The position numbers and the translations under genes were made by a program. A stretch of DNA of 64,000 nucleotides from assembly GCF_902364945.1 (NCBI RefSeq), contig NZ_CABJFS010000001.1, positions 186,001 through 250,000 on the forward strand, given 5' to 3'. Position 1 is the first letter of the stretch. Each line of letters starts with the position of its first letter. Below the pieces are notes generated by a model. That model was not told the origin of the DNA. It worked only from the letters and a program-made list of their open reading frames with translations, and searched no databases. This DNA is from Collinsella aerofaciens (GTDB lineage Bacteria > Actinomycetota > Coriobacteriia > Coriobacteriales > Coriobacteriaceae). Shown here piece after piece: positions 9,077 through 15,168 of this stretch.

Positions 9077-9091
9077 AACAAATTGTTTGTT
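9077..9091. promoter_or_regulatory. Candidate operator 2 in ygeX/regulator divergent promoter
   Basis: The palindrome AACAAATTGTTTGTT has the same half-sites as the site at 9026 and a different 3-bp centre, which argues for a protein binding site rather than chance. The centre-to-centre distance of 51 bp is close to five helical turns, so both sites face the same side of the DNA. Confidence 0.55.
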
Positions 9092-9210
9092 GCCGTAATC
9101 GGTACCTTTTCGCCGCCGAACGGTCACCAATTAGCCTGTCTATGTATTTGTTTGCGAACAGGTGTGGTTTATGGCAAAGTGTGCCCAAACTAATTTTTAG
9201 GAAGGCACCC

Positions 9211-9864
9211 ATGACCCCCGCACAGATTGAGTTTTACAAGCGTCTTGCACACGGCCTGGCGCTCCAATTTGGCCCCAACTGCGAAGTCGTCGTCCACGAT
9301 CTGGAGACCGAGGACGTGGACCACTCCATCGTAGTGATCGAAAACGGCCACGTCAGCGGGCGCAAACTGGGCGACGGCCCCAGCCATATCGTGTTTGAAT
9401 CCATGCACGAGGGCAGCACCGACGTACACGACCGCGAGCCGTACCTCACCAAAACCACCGATGGCAAGCTGCTCAAGTCCTCAACCATCTTTATCCGCAA
9501 CGACGAGGGCAAGCCTGTCGGCATTTTGGGCATTAACTTTGACATTACGCTCATGAAGGCTTTTGAGCGCTCGCTCGATGCCTTTACCGGCACCGGCGGC
9601 ACGGGCTACACCGAGCCCGAGCCCATTACCAAAAACATCGGCGACCTGCTCGAAGACCTGCTGCGCGAGTGTGAGCAATACGTAGGCAAGCCCGCAGCCC
9701 TTATGACCAAAGATGAGCGCATTCGCGCCATTGGCTACCTCGACCGTCGCGGCGCCTTCCTCATTTCCAAGTCGAGCGAGCGTGCCTGCGAGTTCTTTGG
9801 CATCTCCAAATACAGCTTCTATAGCTACCTCAATGAGGCCAAGGCGGCGGCCGGCGACAAGTAG
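9211..9864 (+). CDS. YheO-type PAS/HTH transcriptional regulator
   Basis: The 217-residue protein has an N-terminal YheO-like PAS domain (about residues 5-125, with CEVVVHDLE, ENGHVSGRKLGDGPS and PVGILGINFDIT) and a C-terminal helix-turn-helix domain (about 155-215, ending SERACEFFGISKYSFYSYLN). Proteins of this layout, such as DauR, respond to small molecules and regulate catabolic genes. The ATG at 9211 follows TAGGAAGG by 5 bp; a longer frame from 9142 lacks such a site. It is divergent from ygeX with two palindromes between them and is a paralogue of the regulator at 21614. A purine or urate-derived ligand is inferred. Confidence 0.85.
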   Translation: MTPAQIEFYKRLAHGLALQFGPNCEVVVHDLETEDVDHSIVVIENGHVSGRKLGDGPSHIVFESMHEGSTDVHDREPYLTKTTDGKLLKSSTIFIRNDEGKPVGILGINFDITLMKAFERSLDAFTGTGGTGYTEPEPITKNIGDLLEDLLRECEQYVGKPAALMTKDERIRAIGYLDRRGAFLISKSSERACEFFGISKYSFYSYLNEAKAAAGDK

Positions 9865-9987
9865 GCACTCGCCTGGATTGCCCCTCCCCTTTTGGGCGCG
9901 AGTTCTGGAAAGCGCGAATCCAAGACCGAGCCGCTTGGGAAGTTCCATATAATCGATGTCATTAGTATTTCGAAAGGATGGAACAGA

Positions 9988-10974
9988 ATGGCGTTGAGCA
10001 AGGCATCATGCACCGGTCGCGGATTGATTCCGGCAATTGGTGGACATGTGCACCGCATGTTCGATGAGGGTGAAGACGACCTGTTTTCGCTAAGCCTTGA
10101 CGACGTGATGGATGATCGCCCGTGGATCGCCGACGAACTCATGGGCGGCGGGGCTCGCCCGTCAAGCCCCAATCCCGCACTTGCGCCCAATCCCGCATCT
10201 GCGCCGACTCCTGCGCAGTCGCCTGTTTCGACGCCCGCGCCTACGCCCGCACCCACTTCGGCGCCCACGCCCGCTCCCCGTCCCGCAAGCGACCCGTCCG
10301 AGACGGCGGCATTTCTCGCTGCAGCGACGCAGGGCAAATCGGCCGACAGCACCGTTATGTACAGCGCCCAGCAGTTGCCTGTTCCTGCGGCACGCAAGCC
10401 TCCGGTCACAAGGCTCGATGGGCCCGTTGCCCATCAGGTTGTCCACGATTCCTGGGCTGCAGCCGACCTAGATGAGACCTCTACCGGCATGCCGGCGCTC
10501 GATGTTCCAGTTAACCCGCTTTTTGCCGCCAACACGAGCGCCGCGGACTATGAGGGCGGTGCGGCATATTCCGATTATTCCGATGGCTATGTTGGCACCG
10601 GTCGCATCGAGACCGAGGATTATGGCACCGCATCGAGCGATTATCTCAACGATCCGTACGCTGCCACGCCTGCACCGGAATATGACCCGGAGGCCACGTC
10701 CGCACCGGCGTATACCAAAAGCACGGGCGAAGAGCGCTTCGCCGATTATTACGCCGAGGAAAAGGCGCTGCGTTTCTCGGAATTTCCGCAGGCAGTCAAG
10801 GTTGCCTTTATCGCCATTGTCATTGCCCTGCTCGGCGTCATTGCGTTTGAGGGATTCCGGCTGTTCTCCGGCCCCACCCAAGCGGAGTCGGAGACCCAGC
10901 AAAAAGAGAACGATGACGAGTACCTGGACATCAACACCCTCAAGGGCGACCCCAACGACGGAGACGACGAGTAG
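9988..10974 (+). CDS. Pro/Ala-rich single-pass membrane protein of unknown function
   Basis: I do not recognise this 328-residue protein. The first 45 residues look folded, followed by a long low-complexity linker (about residues 50-110) rich in Pro, Ala, Ser and Thr with repeated APTPAPT-like units, an acidic and Tyr/Ser-rich stretch, one hydrophobic segment at about residues 268-292 (VAFIAIVIALLGVIAFEGF) and a very acidic tail ending NDGDDE. There is no signal peptide, so the long N-terminal part is probably cytoplasmic. The start at 9988 has AAAGG 10 bp upstream; an ATG at 9979 overlaps that site. A terminator follows. It sits inside the purine locus without an obvious link to purines. Confidence 0.75.
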   Translation: MALSKASCTGRGLIPAIGGHVHRMFDEGEDDLFSLSLDDVMDDRPWIADELMGGGARPSSPNPALAPNPASAPTPAQSPVSTPAPTPAPTSAPTPAPRPASDPSETAAFLAAATQGKSADSTVMYSAQQLPVPAARKPPVTRLDGPVAHQVVHDSWAAADLDETSTGMPALDVPVNPLFAANTSAADYEGGAAYSDYSDGYVGTGRIETEDYGTASSDYLNDPYAATPAPEYDPEATSAPAYTKSTGEERFADYYAEEKALRFSEFPQAVKVAFIAIVIALLGVIAFEGFRLFSGPTQAESETQQKENDDEYLDINTLKGDPNDGDDE

Positions 10975-11007
10975 CGAGGGCTGAAGGCGGCCGCAGAATC
11001 CCGCATC

Positions 11008-11033
11008 CAGCACCGGCTTCTAAGTGCTGTTTT
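11008..11033 (+). terminator. Intrinsic terminator after the Pro-rich membrane protein
   Basis: CAGCAC (11008-11013) pairs with GTGCTG (11024-11029), followed directly by TTTT. It lies 33 bp after the stop. Confidence 0.65.
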
Positions 11034-11043
11034 GTCATCCAGC

Positions 11044-11159
11044 TACACTTTTCCGGATAATTTGCCCATCGAATTAGACACTTTTTTTTCCGAAGTTTTA
11101 AGGTGCCCATTTCGACACTTTTCCGTACTTTTACACGGCTGATTTCGACACTTTTCCGA
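11044..11159. repeat. Cluster of ACACTTTTCCG direct repeats
   Basis: Four copies of a 12-nt word lie within 116 bp: TACACTTTTCCG at 11044, an expanded GACACTTTTTTTTCCG at 11077, and CGACACTTTTCCG at 11113 and 11147. Repeated short words at one edge are seen at the ends of IS21-type elements, but no istA or istB coding sequence is present, so this is at most a remnant end. Confidence 0.5.
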
Positions 11160-11182
11160 ATGAAAGCCGAATAATCACTTGG

Positions 11183-11228
11183 GAAACCAACGCCGTTCAC
11201 GCGTCATTTCGCGGATGGCGTTGGTTTC
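11183..11228. repeat. 12-bp perfect inverted repeat
   Basis: GAAACCAACGCC (11183-11194) is the exact reverse complement of 11217-11228, with a 22-nt loop. It lies in the non-coding stretch between the Pro-rich protein gene and xdhD. A minus-strand frame of 83 codons covers part of 11204-11455, but I see no ribosome site or recognisable family for it. Confidence 0.6.
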
Positions 11229-11509
11229 TGTCCGTACACGTTGATAGACTCCATCGTGCCTGCAAGGAGCGGGCGCATTTTATCCAGAGTCGGGATAGAG
11301 AGTTGGCTCCACGATCCCGACGCCAACCGGCCAAGAGGCACGGTGGCCCTGCCAACATCGATGAAAGGAGTCCGTATGGGCAATTTCTCTGTGCGCAACG
11401 AGCGCAACTTCCACAACCTGACAGCCAAGCCAAAACGAATGCATCTTCTGGACAAGCCGAACGGCTACACCTCGGCCATGGTCAAGCACGCATCGCCAGA
11501 TCGCATCCC

Positions 11510-11756
11510 GCTATCTGGGCCGCGTTTTCCCAACGACCACGCCAACGGAAAGCGCGTCCTAGCCTGGACGCTCAAAACGGGATGCACTTTCCGGATGGCG
11601 GGCCTGGCGGAAAGCGTGTCCCGGAATCCAGTCTCAGAGCTGGACAGGCTTTCCGGCTAAGTCCTTCAGCGGAAACCGCATCCCGGAATAAACACTCAAA
11701 CTGGGATGCGCTTTCCAAACGACCGGCCAGCGGAAAACGCATCCCATTCTGAGATA
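11510..11756. repeat. 62-bp tandem array of imperfect palindromes
   Basis: About four units start at 11510, 11571, 11633 and 11695, a near-exact 62-bp period. Each clear unit runs CTCARA, a GGGATGC-rich left half ending CTTTCC, a variable 15-20 nt centre, GGAAA and a CGCATCCCG-like right half, so each unit is itself an imperfect hairpin. A fifth degraded copy may run to about 11790. Units differ at many positions but keep the palindrome. The period is not a multiple of three and no frame is clean, so it is not a coding repeat. It ends about 130 bp from the xdhD stop. Confidence 0.75.
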
Positions 11757-11786
11757 TGATTCCGGGACACAGTTTCCACTCCAAAC

Positions 11787-11812
11787 AAAAGGCCCCGACT
11801 CGCGATGGGGCC
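11787..11812 (-). terminator. Intrinsic terminator after xdhD
   Basis: On the minus strand GGCCCC (11807-11812) pairs with GGGGCC (11791-11796), followed by TTTTG. It lies about 75 bp past the xdhD stop and closes the long purine operon. Confidence 0.7.
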
Positions 11813-11887
11813 GGGGCCAAAGGCGCAGCATATGCAGTTGATGTTGAGCGCGAACAGCCCGTCAACAATGGCTGCCCGCACCCCGCC

Positions 11888-14665
11888 CTACCCGCGGTGA
11901 CGGGCGCGGCTGTACGGCGTATCCACCATGGGCAGATCGGGGCGTAGCTTGCCGTCAAACGCGCGGTAGGCGTTCTGCACGGCGGGCGCCGTGGGGATCG
12001 TTGCGATCTCGCCGATGCCCTTGCCGCCGTATGCCACGGGCAGCAGTTCGTCCTTCTCCACGTAGATGGCGTGGATATCCGGAATCTCGGGCGCACGGAA
12101 CAGCCCGAGCGTGCCGTATCTTGCCTGGGGCACGCAGTCCTTGAGCGGCCAGTCCTCGGTAAGCGCATAGCCCATACCCATGAGCACGCCGCCTTCGATC
12201 TGACCCTGGATGGAGATGGGGTTGACCACCTTGCCGGAATCGTGCGCGGCATAGACCTCGCTCACGCGGCCGTCATCGTCCAGAATGACCACATGTGTGG
12301 CAAAGCCGTAGCAGATGTGGCTCTTGGGGTTGGGAACATCCGCGCCCAGTTTGTCGGTCGGCTCCAGGTACACGTAGCCAAACTCGCATCCCTCGAGCGC
12401 CTTGATGGCGGTCGCAGGATCCTGAGGATGCATACCCTGACCGGCGACGAGCTCCTGCGTGCGCAACTGATAGGCGCGACCGTCGTCGTACTCGATCTTG
12501 ACGCCGTCGCCATGCGCGCTCACGGGAGTATCGGGTGCGGGCTTACCGGCCTCGATGCCAACCATGGCATCGCGCAGCAGGAAGGCGGCGCCGCGCACGG
12601 CCTCGCCGGTCACGACCGTCTGGCGCGAGCCAGACGTGGTGCCGGAGTCGGGAGCGTTCTCGGTGGAGCACTCGCCGTTGGCAATGCAGCTCAGCGGCAG
12701 ACCGCATGCCTCGGCAACGTCCTGCAAAAAGACCGTGTTGCAGCCCTGGCCGATGTCGGACGTAGCGGCGTAGACCACGGCCACGCCGTTCTCGATGCGG
12801 ATCTTGCAGCGGCCGGCATCGGGCAGGCCCACGCCCACGCCGGCGTTCTTCATGGCGCAGGCGATACCGGCGTGTCCGGGATGCGCGTAATAGGCATCCT
12901 TGACCTCGAGCAGCGTCTCCTTAAGCGCCGTGGAGCAATCGGCGATCTGGCCGTTGGGCAAAACCTCGCCCGGCTCGATGGCGTTACGGTAGCGAATCTC
13001 CCACGGATCCAGGCCGACCTTCTCGGCCAGTAGGTCGATCAGACTCTCGAGTGCAAACTCGGACTGGCAAACGCCAAAGCCACGGTACGCGCCGGCAGGC
13101 GGGTTGTTAGTGTAGTAGCCAAAGCCGCGAATGTCGGTGTTCTGGTACTTGTAGGGGCCGACGGCATGCGTGCAGGCGCGCTCGAGCACCGGGCCGCACA
13201 GCGACGCGTAGGCACCGGTATCAAAGTTGATCTCGCAGTCCAGGCCGGTAAAGTTGCCCTCGGCATCGCAGCCCAGCGTAAAGGTACCGTCCATCGCATG
13301 ACGCTTGGGATGGAAAGCGAGCGACTCGGCACGCGTGAGCTTGCACTTCACAGGACGCTGGAACTTATATGCGGCGAGCGCGGCCAGGTGCTGGACCGAA
13401 ACGTCCTCCTTGCCGCCAAAGCCGCCACCCACGAGCATGGTCTCGACGACCACGCGCTCGGGCTCGTTGTCCCAGCCAAACATATGGGCGCACTCTTTGC
13501 GCGTATCGTAAGCGCCCTGGTCGGTCGACTGCACCTTGACGCCGTTCTTGTACGGGAAGGCCACGGCGCACTCGGGCTCCAAGAAGGCATGCTCGGTAAA
13601 GGGCGTGGTAAAGCGCTGCGTCACGGTAAACGTGCTCTCGGCCAGCGCCTTGGCGGCGTCGCCGCGCGTCACATGGCGGCTCTGGCACACGTTGTCCTTG
13701 AGCTCCACCGTGTTGCCAAAGGCAAAGAAGCTGTCGTGCAGGCGCGGGGCGTCGGCAGCCCTGGCCTCGACGATGTTGCGCACGGGCTCCAGCGGCTCGT
13801 AATCGATCCTGACGAGCTTCTTGGCCTTCTCGAGCGTCGCCTCGTCCTCGGCAACCACCAGCACAATGGCATCACCCACGCAGCGGGTGATATCGCCCTG
13901 GGCGATCATGACGTCCCAGTCCTGGATAAGGTGGCCGACCTGGTTGACCGGCACGTCCTCGGCGCGCAGGATGCCCACCACACCGGGCAGGGCCTCGGCC
14001 TTGGAAGTATCGATGGAGAGCACGCGGGCGCGCGGATACTTGGAGCGCACGGCGCTGGCGTAGGTCAGACCCGGCTGATCGAGCTCGTCGATGTCGTCGG
14101 GGTACTTGCCCTCGCCGAGAACCTTCTTGCGCACGTCGATACGGAAGGCACGCTTGCCCACACCGTAATCGTCGCCGCGCTCCAGGTCCTCGTCGATCTG
14201 CTTTTCGCCGCGGAGCACCGCAGCGGCCAGCGCAATGCCCTCGATGATCTTCTTGTAGCCGGTGCAGCGGCAGACGTTACCGCGAATGGCGTACTTGATC
14301 TGCTCCTCGGTGGGCTCGGGATCCTCGGCGATGAGCGCTGCACCCGCCATGACCATACCGGGGATGCAAAAACCGCACTGCACGGCGCCCACGGCGCCAA
14401 AGGCGTACACAAAGGCCTCGCGCACGTCCTGGGGCAGGCCCTCGACGGTCACGATGTTGCGGCCGGCGGCAAGAGCGGTGGTCAGTACGCATGCCTTGAC
14501 GGCCGCGCCGTCTACATGGATGGTGCAGGTACCGCAGGCACCCTCGGAGCAGCCGTCCTTAGCGGAATGGATGTGCAGGTCGTCGCGCAAGTAGCGGAGC
14601 AGCGGCTTGTTCTGAGTCGTCGTGCGCTCGACGCCGTTAACGGTAAAAGTGAATTCCTGTGCCAT
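11888..14665 (-). CDS. xdhD: Xanthine dehydrogenase XdhD-type molybdenum hydroxylase with N-terminal 2Fe-2S domain
   Basis: This is the purine hydroxylase of the cluster, related to E. coli XdhD and selenium-dependent xanthine dehydrogenases. In its 925 residues the N-terminal plant-type 2Fe-2S cluster uses C39, C44, C47 and C59, a second 2Fe-2S domain uses C97, C100, C132 and C134 (CGFCIPG and NVCRCTGY), and the rest is the large molybdopterin domain with GGGFGGKED, GAYRGFG and the C-terminal GGKGIGE loop, whose glutamate is the usual base. There is no FAD domain and no FAD-subunit gene in this window, so electrons probably pass to the adjacent polyferredoxin and YgfK. The ribosome site is weak. 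It is the last gene of the operon. Confidence 0.92.
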   Translation of the reverse strand: MAQEFTFTVNGVERTTTQNKPLLRYLRDDLHIHSAKDGCSEGACGTCTIHVDGAAVKACVLTTALAAGRNIVTVEGLPQDVREAFVYAFGAVGAVQCGFCIPGMVMAGAALIAEDPEPTEEQIKYAIRGNVCRCTGYKKIIEGIALAAAVLRGEKQIDEDLERGDDYGVGKRAFRIDVRKKVLGEGKYPDDIDELDQPGLTYASAVRSKYPRARVLSIDTSKAEALPGVVGILRAEDVPVNQVGHLIQDWDVMIAQGDITRCVGDAIVLVVAEDEATLEKAKKLVRIDYEPLEPVRNIVEARAADAPRLHDSFFAFGNTVELKDNVCQSRHVTRGDAAKALAESTFTVTQRFTTPFTEHAFLEPECAVAFPYKNGVKVQSTDQGAYDTRKECAHMFGWDNEPERVVVETMLVGGGFGGKEDVSVQHLAALAAYKFQRPVKCKLTRAESLAFHPKRHAMDGTFTLGCDAEGNFTGLDCEINFDTGAYASLCGPVLERACTHAVGPYKYQNTDIRGFGYYTNNPPAGAYRGFGVCQSEFALESLIDLLAEKVGLDPWEIRYRNAIEPGEVLPNGQIADCSTALKETLLEVKDAYYAHPGHAGIACAMKNAGVGVGLPDAGRCKIRIENGVAVVYAATSDIGQGCNTVFLQDVAEACGLPLSCIANGECSTENAPDSGTTSGSRQTVVTGEAVRGAAFLLRDAMVGIEAGKPAPDTPVSAHGDGVKIEYDDGRAYQLRTQELVAGQGMHPQDPATAIKALEGCEFGYVYLEPTDKLGADVPNPKSHICYGFATHVVILDDDGRVSEVYAAHDSGKVVNPISIQGQIEGGVLMGMGYALTEDWPLKDCVPQARYGTLGLFRAPEIPDIHAIYVEKDELLPVAYGGKGIGEIATIPTAPAVQNAYRAFDGKLRPDLPMVDTPYSRARHRG

Positions 14666-14677
14666 GGTGATTCCCTT

Positions 14678-15157
14678 CTACACGCCGGCGGCGATGCCGG
14701 TGCGGTCGTGGATGGCGCCATGCGGGCAGACGACAGCGCACATGCCACACGACAGGCAGTCCGCGCCGTCGATATGGGCGCAGTTGTCCTCGATGCGGAT
14801 AGCGCCGGCAGGGCACTTTTTGACGCACATGCCGCAACCGATGCAGCTCGTGTCGCAGATCTTGCGCGCAATGGCGCCCTTGTCGGTGTTGTTGCAGCGC
14901 ACCAGGATGTTCTGGTAGCCGGGAACGAAGGCAATCACGCGCTGCGGGCACGCCATGCCGCACAGGCCACAGCCCGTGCACCTGGAGCGGTCCACGCGGG
15001 CGATGCCATCGACCAGCGCAATGGCACCGTGGGGGCAGGCCGCGACACAGGCGCCACAGCCAATGCAGCCTTCGCTGCAGCGGGCGTCGCCGCCTGCGGA
15101 GGCGCAACCGCTTCCGCAGGCAACGTAGGCCACGTTATGTTGAATGGATTTGGCCAT
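14678..15157 (-). CDS. Multi-cluster 4Fe-4S ferredoxin (YgfS-like electron carrier)
   Basis: The 159-residue protein is little more than cysteine motifs: CIGCGACVAACP near residue 31, CTGCGLCGMACP near 61, CIGCGMCVKKCP near 103 and CLSCGMCAVVCP near 133, enough for four 4Fe-4S clusters, plus an additional N-terminal pair of cysteines. It is cytoplasmic with no membrane segment. It lies 11 bp after ygfK and 12 bp before xdhD, so it should carry electrons between the hydroxylase and YgfK. The 11-bp gap leaves only a weak AGGCGAG ribosome site, suggesting coupling to ygfK translation. Confidence 0.88.
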   Translation of the reverse strand: MAKSIQHNVAYVACGSGCASAGGDARCSEGCIGCGACVAACPHGAIALVDGIARVDRSRCTGCGLCGMACPQRVIAFVPGYQNILVRCNNTDKGAIARKICDTSCIGCGMCVKKCPAGAIRIEDNCAHIDGADCLSCGMCAVVCPHGAIHDRTGIAAGV

Positions 15158-15168
15158 AAAAGACTCGC

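Noticed and set aside
11241..11660. 139-codon plus-strand frame and overlapping minus-strand frames
   Set aside because: They cross the 62-bp tandem array, whose period breaks the frame, and lack ribosome sites and recognisable similarity.
11888..14665. Selenocysteine (in-frame TGA) in the selenium-linked hydroxylase
   Set aside because: The gene is one uninterrupted frame of normal length; selenium in this family is on the cofactor, not as selenocysteine.
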